Notes: a model not told the origin generated them from the sequence alone. Positions 23,401-33,228 are shown, counted from the first letter of the stretch. The stretch is DNA of 64,000 nt from Metellina segmentata (GCA_947359465.1 OX375877.1:72614698-72678697); one strand, 5' to 3'. Numbers and translations are program-made.

Positions 23401-26400
23401 CATTTTAAAGTGTTCTAAATTAAATTTTTTAATTCAGACTTCGCAAAAAAATTTTAACTACCTGTGTGCCAAATCTCATTATTGTAAGTGCCATAGTTTC
23501 ATCACAACAGTCCCCTCACACACATAAACACTTCCTTTTATAATAGAGATTATATATTAATAAAATGCTTTGAATACTAGAATTATTTTGAAAAAATATT
23601 ATTGGTTCAAGACTTGCTTTTGAGGAAAAATCATGTCACTAATAGACAAATTTGAAATCAAATATGTCTATTTTTCAAATTCTTTAAGCATTGACAAGTA
23701 TTTCATAGGTATATTCAAAGCACACAAAAAGGGTTTATAAGTATTTATGTACAAAGTTGGAATGTTTTTGTGACTGCAGAAATCTTTTTAAGTGTCTATT
23801 TTTTATGAGGAGACTGTGAGGTAGTGATTTTAAATCCACAGACACATTGTTCCCTTAGGAAAACGTTTTTATTTTTCTGGAACAAAACACCACACTACAA
23901 ATTACGACACAAAAACATTTAAATCACTTCAACACAAAGACAACTTCTAACACATGGTTAAACACAGTATTCCGGGCGAATCTCATGCGCCACACCCTTC
24001 GTCTCGATCACCCACACAATGACGCCTTCTCTCATTGGTCCGTTCAATCAGGCGCATAGAGACTAGTGGCGCCCTTGTTCGCTCTTAATCAAAATTAGTT
24101 TTAGATTGTGAAATCGTTACACTACAATACTAAATTATTTTTTAATAGAAATCACTTGATTTAAATCGGTATACTCCGTTTTATATTGTTCATATAAATT
24201 TGTTGCCATCCTCCAAAATTCAAATAATGCCAATATCTGTGGCATATTTGATAGTGACAGATTGTTAGGTGCATTTAGATTAGTTTGTCATGAACTATAT
24301 GATTATTGTAATTGAATAAAAGACATTGGATATTTCTGTTGCAGTCAAGGATGAGATCGTAAATCTGTATTTTTGCTAGTGATTCTGATCTCTATTGTTA
24401 TGACCATTTCTGAGGTATCTACCACCATGTGCCAATCTTCACAGGCCGTCCCCTCACCTCTTCTCATAAACCAAATTAACCTTGATGGAGTTCTTAAAAA
24501 CTCTAGTGAAATTTTTAAAACTACATGCTAATTCAGGAATATTTTCTGTTGGGATTGCAGGAATAGAACTCAAATTTATTGACTAAATATAAAAACTCTG
24601 ATCATTGCGAAATTACTTCCAATGGTGCATTTTCTCAGATACTGCTACAGATCTATTAGCTTTATTCCTTGACCAGCTAGCACACTAAGGAATGGCTCTG
24701 TGTATTGTATTCTAGAATTAAAGCTAGAATATCACAGTAAACACAAGGATTTTACTCTTCTGCGGCATACTGTGACTGTACAGTAACAAACTATGCCAAA
24801 CCAAAAAAAGAATGCCGCATAGAAATTAGTGAAAATTTGTAAAACTGAAAATACATAAGTTGTTTGTTCCTCTGATTATCTTTGTATGAAAATGTTATAA
24901 TTTGTATCATGAATAATTGTCTTCATTATTACAGTTAGCCTTAAGTGCTGCATCTCCCGTGCATCGTGGATTCGTGACGGATAAGGACTGCCGCTGGAAT
25001 ATTATAGCTGCTTCTGTTGATGACAGGACTAATGAAGAACTTGGGTTCCAGGTTAGACAGGCTGTACTTCATTTTAGACTGACATAATGCAAAATTAAGT
25101 CTCCAATGCTAATTTTAATAACTGAAATGTTAATACTTGGATTATATACTTGTATAAACTGTTCATTTGAATTTCTTCCTTAAATACTAAAAGTAATAAT
25201 ATGGAAAAAATACAAAGCCACTGAAATTGGTGGAATTAATTGTGGTGGATCCACAATTGGTCAATATTCCTACATATTGTTTATTTTAATATGTTATTTA
25301 AAATTTTCATTGTTCTTTTTAAGAATTATTTGTGTCTATTTTAAATGTGTAGAATATTTTATACTTTTACATATATGTGCACACTACAGACGATTGGTCA
25401 AAAATCTTGCCAGTTAAAAAATCGTAAAAATAATTTTCGAAAAAATCTGAAAATTTTATGTAGATCAATTAAAGCATACATTAAACAAGTTGTAAGAAAA
25501 AAGGTTAATTTTTTTAACTATTTTAAAGTTGTCTTTTATGGATTAAAAAAACAATAGTTTTATTACAACATGGCTCCAAATTTGCTAAACTTTTTATCCA
25601 TATCAATTTTTTTCAAAATTTAATCAGTCACAGCACTTAACAAGAATTATAAGCTGATTTTAGGACATACATGTGTCAGCACTATTCAAGCAGTGTCTTT
25701 CTCAAGTATTTACTACATTACTTGTCCCTAAAGTTATCCCTATATAAAAATCATACTTTTCAACCCTTTAGAAAACCGCATATTATCTTATTTACTGTAC
25801 TTTTTTAATTTTTAATGTGCCACATAGACTTAAAAACATACATTAAATAACCCAACTAATAGATGGCTCATATCAACTAAACATCGAGTGTGAAACCTGG
25901 GTGATTGGGCTACAAATTATTAAAATTGATATAGTCCTTCAGATTAACATAGGGAAATACATAGAAAATCATCTCATTTTGAAACATTCATTTGGCCTAC
26001 ACAGAATAGCACAAAAACAATCCTGGTGCTTTGAAATGTGCTCTTTCCAATTGGGCTAATAGTTATTAAATTGAAAGTGCCAATTTGAGGGTAACACGCT
26101 TTTTAAAAGGGTCAAAAATCAATTCATTGGATATTAATCATGTTTAAAGGCTCTGTAAGATGTGTAAAGGCTCTTATTACCAAAAAGTAGCTAAAGATCT
26201 TTTGAAAGTTTTCGGCATGTTTGAATTAATATTTTAACTTTATTTAAATATTTTAACTTTATTTTTTAATTTTTTACCTTCTGCATATAAAATTGAATCA
26301 AATTACCTAGATTCAGTGACTCTTGCATTTGGAGGTATGAAGTATTGAAGTTGACAATTTCTTAGGTTATTCTTCCTGTGTGAAAAGTGATGCTCGCATG

Positions 26401-29400
26401 AAAATCATACTGGAGTCTTAGTGTGCTTACATATGGAACTTAAATTATGCAGATTGAATACAAGATATGGCAGATACAAATAAAGAATACAAGAGTGCCT
26501 AAGATATCGTCTGAGAAAGACCTCAAAATCTTAAGAGGTTGGATTAAGCCAGGAACTAAATTCGAAATTACATCACTTGATATGGAATGACCCATAAGTA
26601 ACCAATACCAACATACACTCCTATATTTAAGGTCTTGAAACCTTCTACCAGTTGTTAGGTGAAGGTGTAATTAACAATGAACTGAACACTTTTTCGAGAC
26701 CAGTAAATTGCTGTCCTAAGTTTTTAGTTACTTGACATGGCTCTCATGGTAAACTTAGTATGTAATATTTTATTTAATTAAAATCTAAATAATTAACCAA
26801 AGAGTAATTTTTTCTTTTAAAAATTTATCTTTGATATGTTTCTTTAGCCTTTGAAAGACAACAAATTCAGAATTAACAAGTCTCGCTACGATTCCATTGA
26901 TTCATATCTTTCCCCTGCTGGTGAAAATTTCAATGACATAGACTTAATTTATGATGAAGATATTTACAGAATGTTGCGGGATTCAGGTATGGTTTGCGTA
27001 TGTTAAAAATTACTACTATCCGTATATCTTTCTAGTTTTTTTTTATCTAACGTCAAATGATATTCTTATGGCATAAATAATCAATTTCTATTAATTGTAA
27101 TGAATACTTTCATTTATATATTTGTATAAATTCTCTTCCATTTCTTTCATTCAGGCATTGATCATCTTTTATCACAACACATAGCACATCTTTTTATTCG
27201 AGATCCTATATCTTTGTTCTCTGAAAAAATTCATCAAGATGATAATGAAGACACTGATCATTTTGAAGTAAGGATTTATATTAAAATGGCTATAATACCC
27301 ATAAATTTGAATATGTTTCTATACCTATACTAGCTGATGATTACTTTAATTGATTGTCCATGGGATCAGTTATAGCACTCTACAACAAGCACGATTAATT
27401 TAAAACCAAGTAATTCAAAAGCTTCTGTTCTAAGGCCGCTGTTACACTATAAAAGTTCTTTGTCAAATATCTTTTATAAAATACGTTTGACGAAAGATCA
27501 TAATGTAATGGTCAACTTTGATAAAAGACACACTTTGTCAAAGTTTCTTTTATTAAAGTTAGCCTCCTCATCCAATATTTGATAAATGTTTTGCATGTTT
27601 ATGCAGTTTCAACTACTGAAGACTACATACATACTTTGGGATTTGATAAATAATAATAAAAAATGACAGGGCTGTGTCGGGACAAGGCCGCTAGGTTTAA
27701 GGCATAGAATACGTCAGTAAGACCATATAAAGAATGAAAGTTAAAGAAATTAGTACAAGACTTTTAATTTCACACTACAAATGTTCATCGCTACTCACAT
27801 ATATAACAATTGGTGCTCTCTCTGTTGATGTAAATGTTGAAGGTTGTGGCTCATTATCGACCTCTATGGGTTGAACCTGTTGAATTTTCAAAATTTGTCT
27901 ACTTATTAAAAACTATTTGTATCAAATATTCTTTGACTGACTGTATTATTGGACGAGTAAATCAATTAGTATCACATTCCAATTTATTTGTATGTGTGAA
28001 CTTTGAATTGAAAATTATTTTTTTCTGTGAGTTGTTTCTCAGTTGAAGTTCTGGTCTATTCTGCATTCGATAAGCCGATCAGGTTGTTAAAACTATTGTT
28101 TTGTGTTTGTAATATATTTTGTTTTTCTATTTTAAATTGTATGGATTTATTCCATTTGCTATACACAAACAGTACTCCATCATTCGATTATAAAACGTTT
28201 ATTCATCAAATATGCTATTTGAGTCGAACAACTGCCATCTACAGCACAGATTCTGATCCTCAGTTTATCATTCAGTACATATTATAGGAATGATAAAGAG
28301 TAGATAGGTGAAAAAACATTCTGCAATCGACTGCTTTCTCTACCAACCAACAACTCTGTTTTGTTACATTTTCATTTTGAACTTTGTTTACATGTTTGAT
28401 CTTGAGAATAGGGCTTTATGTGTTACTGTTTAGAATGGAAGTAATAAAAATGCTCAAAGCCCAATCTAATCTTAATTGCAAAAGGGAATTCTAACTTTGG
28501 CTCTATATACAGTAGTCTGAAAATTTTTCCATCAAAAAAATTTTCGTTAATAGATTTATATATTGTTTTCTTTTGTATTGTATTATAATCTGTGGAAATT
28601 TCAGAGTAACAATGTTTTTTAGTTAGTTTTAAATGCACTGCTGATTTAAAAAAAAAAACTATTTTATGTGTTTATTAGAATATACAGTCTACAAATTGGC
28701 AAACTATGAGATTCAAACCTCCACCTCCCAACAGTAGCATCGGATGGCGGGTAGAATTCCGTTCTATGGAGGTGAGTGAATACATATAAATCCAGATTCC
28801 AGTCGTACAAAATGGCAGCTATTATGTGTCAAAATTTTATATTCTAGGTCTCTTTAATGATTTAGAACTGAATTCTTAATTCCTCGTTTTTGTAATTGGT
28901 GTAACAAATGGAAATAGCAATGTTTTACCATTTTTGATCTCTTTGTCCATTTTAAAATTTTAATCGTCATTAGTTTCATAGAGGGAAAAACCTCATTGAT
29001 GCATGATTGTTTCAGAATCTTCATTTCATCAGCATGGAGCAGATATACATTAACTAACAAAAAAGAACTAAACAAATTTTACATTACAGCTGTTTAAAGT
29101 CTAACTGTTAGTTTTGTGGTAAATAAAATAAAAATTATAATTACTAGGATATTTTTTCAAACAAATTACAATGCGGCTATAATGAAAATAGGCATTTAGT
29201 ATCCAAAAAATGTATGTTAATGAGTTTCTGCTCTAAGCCAAGTTAATTAAGTGAAATCATGTTCTTGAATGTGCATGAATAGAAGATGGATTTCTGGTTC
29301 TGAAACAGAATAATTTTGGATGTTCAATTTGGATAAATTTATATAGTCGTATTTTTAATGTAATTATTTCAGCAAATCAATTGCATAATTTTACTGGTAC

Positions 29401-31677
29401 AAAAAGTAGACAATTTTAAAACGTTTTTATTTTTTCTGATGACTTCTTTAATTTGTGTTTTAGGTTCAACTGACTGAGTTTGAAAATGCTGCATATGTTG
29501 TATTCATAGTTCTACTTACCAGAGTCATTCTTACATTTCAATTAAATTTTCTAATACCGGTATCAAAGGTAAGATTAAAAAGTTGTTTGGAAACAGTACA
29601 ATAAATTGAATATTATAACTAAAATAAATGTTCTCTTGTTAATTAATTATCTTTGTTATTATTATTGTTTTTTAAGTTAAAATGAATATAAAAAAACTGT
29701 TATAGGTGGATGAAAATCTTGCTAAAGCTCAAAACAGGGATGCAGTTTTTAAGGAAAAGTTTTGGTTTCGAAAAGATTTAACCACATGTAAGTCTTTTTC
29801 TCTTAATAAAATTTGTTTATGAAGAGGCATTTAAATATTTACTTTCCGTGACTTAATAAAGGTTCAGAATTATTGGAAACAAAAGTACACTCGCAGAGCA
29901 AAAAAGTGACCATTCAGCATCCTGTCACAAACTTCTCATTACTACAGGATCTGCCTCTAATAAAACATGTTACTAAATGTCATCTATGCACTATCAAATA
30001 TTAGTATGCATAGCTCCCAATAACTGGAGTATTATGAGTTGAAATCTGTCACACAATTATGTCACATCCACTGCTAATTGTATCACAAGACAGATCTACG
30101 TAGAAAAAAATAATAGTTTTTGTGTCAGGAAAATGTAAAATAATTATGTTATCTCAGAAATTCTGATGGGAAAGTGAGGATGATTAAATAATTTTAAATT
30201 TCACTGTAAACTATACAATTCATGCAAGGGATGCTTTCTTTTTTCAGGTGAAAGTCCACCAGAAGCAACCGCATATATGGCAGAGTGCTGTAGGCCAGAT
30301 GAATGCCAGTACACATTAATGACTATAAATGAAATTGTGAATGGTAAAGGAAATGAGTTTCCTGGGCTTGTGCCTCTTATACAAAAGTTCTTAGCTAGTA
30401 TGGACGTTGATGTGGACACACAGTGTTCTATACAGCAGTATCTGAAGCTCATTCAATTGCGAGCAAAAGGTGATTAATTTTTCAAAAGGTTCTTTTTTCA
30501 CTGTTTGGTGTTGATTCATGATTTTGCCTTCTTTCTAATTCTCAATCCATTATCCAGGTATAGCCCTGGGGTCATAATCATTCCTAAATTTGCATTTATG
30601 TAAATAAAGTTGCATTATTTTTGATACACTAAATTCTAAAATAAATTATTCGTAAAAAATTCAAAATATATTGACAATTTTAGTCGCATACAACTGTATT
30701 ATAATGCATCATTAAATACAGAAGAACGTTGAATGGCCGATTCTTGGTCAGTAATTTCTTCAACATTTAAAACCTGCGCCAGCCGCAGTCATGTAATGTG
30801 CTGTATCGGATAGTAGAAGCGCAAAATCCTTTCGCTCCACATTCAGAGATTTTAAATAGTCATCTGCAAGGCGAACAACATATTGATGATCGACACTCAC
30901 CTCGCAAACTCTGTAGTCAATTACGCAAGTTTCCTCTGGATTATCAAGAGTGCTAACCAATGTGTTAAAGTACTTCAGCATTCGCAAGATCAGACACGCG
31001 TGATCGAAGGGTTGATTAAGAGAGCAAAAAATGAAATAGTAATTAATTTTAAGCCATATTTTAAAAAGTTGCAGGTGGTTGCATTTAAGCAAAAAGTTGC
31101 ATTTATGTTGCGGTTATAACTCACTCACTATGCACCCCATGTAAGAGGAATTTTGGTTTTAATACTTTACATGCAGCGTAGAACGCGTGAAAAAAAATTG
31201 CATTTGTTGCAAAAAAGTTGCCCTAATTATAACTTGTATTAACTCAGATTACTTCACTTACCTTCTTATTCCCTGTACTAGTTCCTCCCAGTATAGAGAT
31301 CCTATCCAGTGAAAGTTTCCAAAATTTTATCAGATTCACTAGTGTATTTTTCACTTTTAAAACATTAAAAAGACAAACTATATGCAATGTATTGGAATCC
31401 GCTAAGAATTTTGATTTATTTTATAGGTGAATTAATGACAGCAGCTCGTTGGATACGTACTTTTGTTGCCATGCATCCAAGTTACAAATTCGATTCAGTG
31501 GTAGATGAGAGGATAAATTATGATTTACTGACCACAATTGACCAAATCACACAAGGCAAAGAGAGTTGCCCTGAGCTACTTGGACAGCCGACGTCAAGGA
31601 CCAGAGATCACATTCCCAATGCAGTTACAAAGGCAGAAAAGAGTTATTTGAATACAGTAATGAATAAAGGAACATAA
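2303..31677 (+). CDS. GCLC: Glutamate-cysteine ligase catalytic subunit, 15 coding exons
   Basis: This gene encodes the cytosolic ATP-dependent enzyme that joins glutamate to cysteine, the rate-limiting step of glutathione synthesis. In animals it usually pairs with a modifier subunit (GCLM). I rebuilt 15 exons by matching conserved blocks to canonical splice sites: 2303-2452, 3315-3424, 3924-4043, 6928-6993, 7120-7233, 14311-14369, 19077-19285, 24935-25051, 26848-26986, 27155-27267, 28679-28771, 29464-29568, 29706-29787, 30248-30469, 31427-31677. They total 1950 nt and 649 aa, close to the 637 aa of vertebrate GCLC, and phases agree throughout. Family blocks seen include KWGDE (about 46-50), [12 protein letters not shown] (about 100), [10 protein letters not shown] (about 237-246), [25 protein letters not shown] and CPELLG near the C-terminus. 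The start follows the conserved [11 protein letters not shown]-terminus; an in-frame upstream ATG at 2255 would add 16 unconserved residues. Introns are 137 nt to about 7.1 kb and carry most of the transposons. The exon 6/7 junction is uncertain. Confidence 0.95.
3315..3424 (+). CDS. GCLC: GCLC exon 2
   Basis: Starts after TTTCAG with [13 protein letters not shown], the counterpart of the VEYMLVSFDHENK block. Ends with two bases of a glycine codon at donor GTAAGA. Confidence 0.92.
3924..4043 (+). CDS. GCLC: GCLC exon 3
   Basis: Encodes [20 protein letters not shown] and VVEANMKAR, a highly conserved active-site region of the family. Flanked by TTTGCAG and GTACAA. Confidence 0.93.
4157..5150 (+). 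mobile_element. Helitron-like fragment with internal repeats, in GCLC intron 3
   Basis: Starts A then TCTCTACTAATATAAAATG, like the 5' ends of the Helitron-like copies ending at 16313, 18665 and 23549, and shares their next ~150 bp (TTTGGCACACATGTAG, GAATGGCAACAGT). Positions 4440-4800 hold an imperfect repeat of AAAGCATATTAACTTTTA (about 4462, 4600, 4765) and CTTGGAACTGGAT (4515, 4690). A second copy of the subterminal block is at 4955-5065. No 3' CTAG terminus was found, so the end is approximate. Confidence 0.5.
5151..6927. other. Remainder of GCLC intron 3
   Basis: AT-rich intron with no recognisable gene or element. Short open frames at 5171, 6238 and 6593 lack homology or conserved motifs that I can recognise and are probably chance. 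Confidence 0.6.
6928..6993 (+). CDS. GCLC: GCLC exon 4
   Basis: Short exon encoding RDEVEELL and [10 protein letters not shown], matching the ALCTITSFPR block. Acceptor ATTCAG, donor GTGAGA. Confidence 0.9.
7120..7233 (+). CDS. GCLC: GCLC exon 5
   Basis: Encodes [12 protein letters not shown] and [17 protein letters not shown], matching LGCPGFTLPE and SLFFPDEAINKHPRF of the family. Acceptor TTTCAAG, donor GTAAGT. Confidence 0.92.
7321..7600 (+). repeat. Possible LTR-like promoter segment in GCLC intron 5
   Basis: Tandem TGCAAATCTTATCACG and TGCAAATCTTGTCACG, then TATAAAAGCGG at 7381 and an AATAAA at 7557. The layout (TATA, GC-richer leader, polyadenylation signal in about 280 bp) resembles an LTR, but no termini or target duplication could be fixed. 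Confidence 0.3.
9253..9737 (-). repeat. Diverged SINE-related sequence
   Basis: Shares CTATTGACGACNGTCC, TGAGCTGACATCCCACTCTCC and related blocks, in the same order, with the better-kept SINE at 59825-60150. Degraded. Its part at 9563-9737 is an inverted match to 9850-10020. Confidence 0.5.
9838..10135 (+). repeat. Diverged SINE-related sequence, opposite orientation
   Basis: Reverse complement of the body of the SINE at 59825-60150 (GACCGTGGTTCAAAATTAC, GTCCTCGGATCTTNCT). With the preceding copy it makes a large imperfect inverted repeat centred near 9795. Confidence 0.5.
10195..10310. repeat. Triplicate short hairpins
   Basis: Three near copies of GGCTTTNAGAAAAGCC at about 10197, 10240 and 10287, each able to fold on itself, with a G tract between the second and third. 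Lies just past the 3' end of the piggyBac-like transposase frame, inside the element. Confidence 0.5.
10361..12043 (-). pseudogene. piggyBac-like transposase with one in-frame stop
   Basis: DDD transposase of the piggyBac/PGBD family, which cuts and pastes at TTAA. A 62-codon acidic N-terminal frame ([16 protein letters not shown], 12043-11855) and the 467-codon main frame (11764-10361) lie in the same reading frame, separated only by a TGA at 11857-11855. The full frame would be about 560 codons, normal for the family. Catalytic aspartates are visible as [10 protein letters not shown] (D147 of the main frame), YMDNFFSS (D226) and GYVDLSDSM (D324). A C-terminal cysteine-rich finger ([20 protein letters not shown]) is intact. 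Apart from the one stop I see no frameshift, so inactivation is recent or the stop is a sequencing or allelic variant. Confidence 0.9.
12591..13734 (-). mobile_element. Tc1/mariner-like element
   Basis: Inverted ends CAGAAATTGGACAAAAATAT (left) and CAGGAATTGGACAAAAATAT (right, read inward), flanked by TA on both sides (12589-12590, 13735-13736). 1144 bp in GCLC intron 5. Encodes a broken transposase. Confidence 0.88.
12673..13560 (-). pseudogene. Tc1-like transposase pseudogene
   Basis: Minus-strand frame 13141-12839 reads [46 protein letters not shown] and FQDD, typical of the Tc1 DDE domain. The next part ([16 protein letters not shown]) continues in another frame from 12909, so there is at least one frameshift. 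An N-terminal helix-turn-helix remnant ([20 protein letters not shown]) lies near 13530-13470. Several stops and shifts: inactive. Confidence 0.88.
13735..14310. other. Remainder of GCLC intron 5
   Basis: AT-rich non-coding sequence with no recognisable feature up to the exon 6 acceptor. Confidence 0.6.
14311..14369 (+). CDS. GCLC: GCLC exon 6
   Basis: Encodes [19 protein letters not shown], matching the RNIRHRRGEKVVINVP block. Ends with one base of the next codon at donor GTAAGT. About three residues expected after VP are not here or in the next exon. Confidence 0.88.
15240..16313 (-). mobile_element. Helitron-like fragment(s) in GCLC intron 6
   Basis: On the minus strand the 5' end is A then TCTTTACTATTATAAAAC at 16313, followed by the family block (TTTGGCACACAGGTAG, GGGCTGGACAC in reverse sense). 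A second copy of the same block lies at 15240-15380. No 3' terminus was found. Confidence 0.5.
16961..18999. mobile_element. hAT-like non-autonomous element with 5-bp target duplication
   Basis: Ends are CAGGGTGGCGACAGAAC on the left and CAGGGTGGCTACAAAAA read inward from the right, and both subterminal regions are rich in CAGGGAAxTCAGGGAA. TTAGT occurs immediately outside each end (16956-16960 and 19000-19004). 2039 bp. The interior includes a minus-strand Helitron-like copy (to 18665), which probably inserted later. No transposase recognised. Confidence 0.7.
17560..18665 (-). mobile_element. Helitron-like copy nested in the hAT-like element
   Basis: Minus-strand 5' end A then TCTCTACTATTATAAAAGG at 18665. 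It contains three tandem-like blocks (AATCCGTTGAAATTTTT, TATCTTTAACGATC) shared with 22588-23549, and the near-terminal segment GAAAAGAACTGTNACGG at about 17600. The final hairpin and CTAG seen at 22588 are missing, so the 3' end is degraded. Confidence 0.6.
19077..19285 (+). CDS. GCLC: GCLC exon 7 (start uncertain)
   Basis: Encodes [49 protein letters not shown]. The natural acceptor would be TTTACAG ending at 19074, but that breaks frame with exon 6; AG at 19075-19076 keeps the frame. Start 19075 would fit if an extra small exon lies upstream. Confidence 0.85.
19493..19916. mobile_element. pogo/Tigger-type MITE in GCLC intron 7
   Basis: Inverted ends CAGTACAAAGTCCCTAATCC and CAGAACAAAGTCCCAAATAC, flanked by TA on both sides (19491-19492 and 19917-19918). 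424 bp, with AATCCGGA-type repeats in both arms. No coding capacity. Confidence 0.75.
20289..21332 (-). mobile_element. Internally deleted Tc1-like element
   Basis: Inverted ends CACTCATTGCCATAAAAATT at both sides, with TA-rich flanks (TA at 21333). 1044 bp, shorter than a full Tc1 of about 1.6 kb. Confidence 0.88.
20440..21146 (-). pseudogene. Tc1-like transposase remnant, central part deleted
   Basis: The N-terminal part (21146-20925) reads [20 protein letters not shown], then a helix-turn-helix region and [13 protein letters not shown], followed after a stop by a PGSGRP-like remnant. It then jumps directly to the C-terminal half (20852-20547) with [20 protein letters not shown] and [13 protein letters not shown]. 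About 150 residues, including the first catalytic aspartate region, are absent. Frameshifted near the end, so not functional. Confidence 0.88.
21501..22513. mobile_element. hAT-like non-autonomous element with near 8-bp target duplication
   Basis: Ends GCAGGGCTTCTAACATGT and AGGGCTTATAACAGGT (inward from right). Flanks AATATGAC and AATATGAG match in seven of eight bases. Subterminal GTCACTTTTTT repeats occur in both arms. The interior includes a perfect 13-bp stem hairpin at 21752-21787. No convincing transposase frame. Confidence 0.68.
22588..23549 (-). mobile_element. Complete Helitron-like non-autonomous element
   Basis: On the minus strand it begins TCTCTATTATAAAAGG after a host A and ends with a hairpin (GGCCACGCAGTGGCC), then TAG, giving CTAG followed by host T. 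962 bp, no coding capacity. Related to the copies at 4157, 16313, 18665 and the 3' fragment at 62430. Confidence 0.75.
23815..24121 (-). repeat. Possible solo LTR
   Basis: On the minus strand it begins TGTAACGATTTCAC, has a GC-rich 5' part (GGGCGCCACTAG, CGGACCAATGAGAG with a CCAAT box), AATAAA at about 23870 and ends in TCACTACCTCACA. TG...CA ends and layout fit an LTR of about 307 bp. No clean target duplication was seen. Confidence 0.45.
24935..25051 (+). CDS. GCLC: GCLC exon 8
   Basis: Encodes [29 protein letters not shown] and EELGFQ. Exactly 39 codons, phase 0 at both ends. Confidence 0.93.
25052..26847. other. GCLC intron 8
   Basis: AT-rich non-coding sequence; no element or gene recognised. 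A 70-codon frame at 25345 is lysine- and asparagine-rich and has no support. Confidence 0.6.
26848..26986 (+). CDS. GCLC: GCLC exon 9
   Basis: Encodes [20 protein letters not shown] and [20 protein letters not shown], a near match to the family. Acceptor TCTTTAG, donor GTATGG. Confidence 0.93.
27155..27267 (+). CDS. GCLC: GCLC exon 10
   Basis: Encodes [18 protein letters not shown] and [17 protein letters not shown], the conserved HLFIRDP region. Donor GTAAGG. Confidence 0.93.
27830..28260 (+). repeat. Dispersed repeat, copy A (GCLC intron 10)
   Basis: Contains GTTGTGGCTCATTATCGACC, CTCTATGGGTTGAAC (27840-27876) and, about 310 bp later, ATATGCTATTTGAGTCGAAC (about 28207). The same segments lie next to each other in reverse orientation at 42050-42175. 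Copy A therefore seems to carry an insertion, or copy B a deletion. Family unknown. Confidence 0.5.
28679..28771 (+). CDS. GCLC: GCLC exon 11
   Basis: Encodes [20 protein letters not shown] and [10 protein letters not shown]. Exactly 31 codons. Acceptor TTATTAG, donor GTGAGT. Confidence 0.94.
29464..29568 (+). CDS. GCLC: GCLC exon 12
   Basis: Encodes [20 protein letters not shown] and LNFLIPVSK. Exactly 35 codons; donor GTAAGA. Confidence 0.93.
29706..29787 (+). CDS. GCLC: GCLC exon 13
   Basis: Encodes [20 protein letters not shown] and FRKDLTT. Separated from exon 12 by the shortest intron of the gene (137 nt). Confidence 0.91.
30248..30469 (+). CDS. GCLC: GCLC exon 14
   Basis: Encodes [33 protein letters not shown] and [11 protein letters not shown]. 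The first residues ([20 protein letters not shown]) are lineage-specific, as is usual for this linker. Confidence 0.92.
30556..31228 (-). mobile_element. hAT-like element fragment (GCLC intron 14)
   Basis: On the minus strand it starts TTAGGGCAACTTTTTTGCAAC and runs to CCAGGGCTATACCTGG near 30556. Aligns by eye with 56928-58064 over most of its length, in reverse orientation. Encodes part of a hAT-type transposase. Confidence 0.65.
30760..31000 (-). pseudogene. hAT-like transposase fragment
   Basis: Reads [40 protein letters not shown] and [20 protein letters not shown], then stops. The same protein segment occurs at 57270-57500 with many substitutions. Truncated at both ends. Confidence 0.7.
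31427..31677 (+). CDS. GCLC: GCLC exon 15, terminal
   Basis: Encodes [39 protein letters not shown] and ends MNKGT then TAA. Matches the family C-terminus, with a slightly longer tail. Confidence 0.93.
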
Positions 31678-33228
31678 ATACATAAAAGCTATATTGAGGT
31701 TTTTTTTTTTTTTTGGAAATTGTTAAATGCATTAAGATCTGATGTTAAAAAAAGTCTTTGTACAAATAACTTTACAAAAATATATTTGTATATAAGAGTG
31801 AAAATTTATGAAATGTATTACTTTTTATTTTCTAATTAAAGTAATTTTTTAATGCAATTTTCTGTTCAATACTTGCAAATCAATGAGTTATTAAGTATTA
31901 TTATCTTTCGTTTCATAAATTGGAAGTTTTTCTTTGCACACAATTACAATTTTTATATTTTAAACTCTAAGGTATTTCCAGAAACTAGATTATATTTTAG
32001 TTTGCACGTTTTATAACTTTCTCCAACTAGATAAAAATGCAACACCTTATTACACTAACATAAATGTTTAAAAACATCAAGTGTTTCTTAAATACATTTC
32101 TTTGAATTGAAACCATAAACTGTTTTCATCTTGTAATCTGTTTTGAATTTTTGTCTAAAATTATACTTTCCTATCTGATACTAAATACCTGCAATTGAAT
32201 TTGTTTTTTATACTCATTTCCAAGTTAATTTGTGTTTTTGCGGCAAATGTTGATTTCCAACTTGTTAAACAATGCCTTTTATTGAAATGTTTCAGTGTTT
32301 ATACATTGCTGCATTTAGCTCATATTTCATCTTTTGTCAATGTAAGCTTTTTGATATGAAACCCATTTTTCTATAGGTTGAGTTGAAATATGCGAGATTT
32401 ATATTTTTAGAGTGATACTGTAAAACTATTTCTTGTATACCAATAATTTATTTGAAATCAATAATGAAGTATGAATAAATATTCACACACAAACAGTAAC
32501 AAAATCTGTCCAAGCAAATGAGTTTTTCTATGAATTGTATTTTTTTAAATGCCAATTTTCAAAAAATTCCTCAAATCTTCCTCAGTTTCTTGATTTAGTT
32601 GACATCAATTACTTATAAGAATAAATTTTCTTTTAAAATTGTGCAGTACTTTATAGTTAAGCCTTTCTCTCTCTTGGATTTAGATATTTCTATTACTCCT
32701 CAAAGGATACAATTTTTATTGATGTGTTATCTACTTGAATTTTATTTTTTGTACATAAATTGTAAAAATAGTTTGCAATTTTAAAAAGAAATAAAATGAA
32801 CTGATATAGCAGCTTATAAGTTATAGAACATTCATTTCCATGCTCTTTATTGAATTTGCCTTGTAAGAAAAAATTGGTATGTAAATGGAGTTATTTTTAA
32901 TTTTGGTCATCTGTTTTATGCCTGCAATGTTCATGACTTATGTTGTACGCTATTCAACTAAAATCACTAGAAATTCACTTTCTAAATTGCATTTTGAAAC
33001 CTGGTTAGACAGTAGCTTTAAAAATGAAAGTATAAAATAAATATGACATCTGTAAAATGAACTTAAAATTCCCACCAAATGAAATGCAGTTTTGTAATTA
33101 ATTAATTTCAATGCTCAGTAACATTTTCATTTTATTCATTTCCATTTACAGTTCATAAGTTATTGGAATAACATCTAACTAAAGTATATTTAAAATATAG
33201 ATTCTTTATACACTACATATCTACAGTT
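31678..33228. other. Convergent 3' UTR interval of GCLC and NDUFV1
   Basis: AT-rich non-coding stretch between the two stop codons. AATAAA on the plus strand at 32474, 32790 and 33037 could end GCLC. TTTATT at 33131-33136 is AATAAA on the minus strand, about 95 nt past the NDUFV1 stop. I cannot tell which plus-strand signal is used, or whether the transcripts overlap. Confidence 0.55.

Noticed and set aside
28423..28638. 71-codon minus-strand frame in GCLC intron 10
   Set aside because: AT-driven composition, antisense to the host gene and without recognisable similarity.
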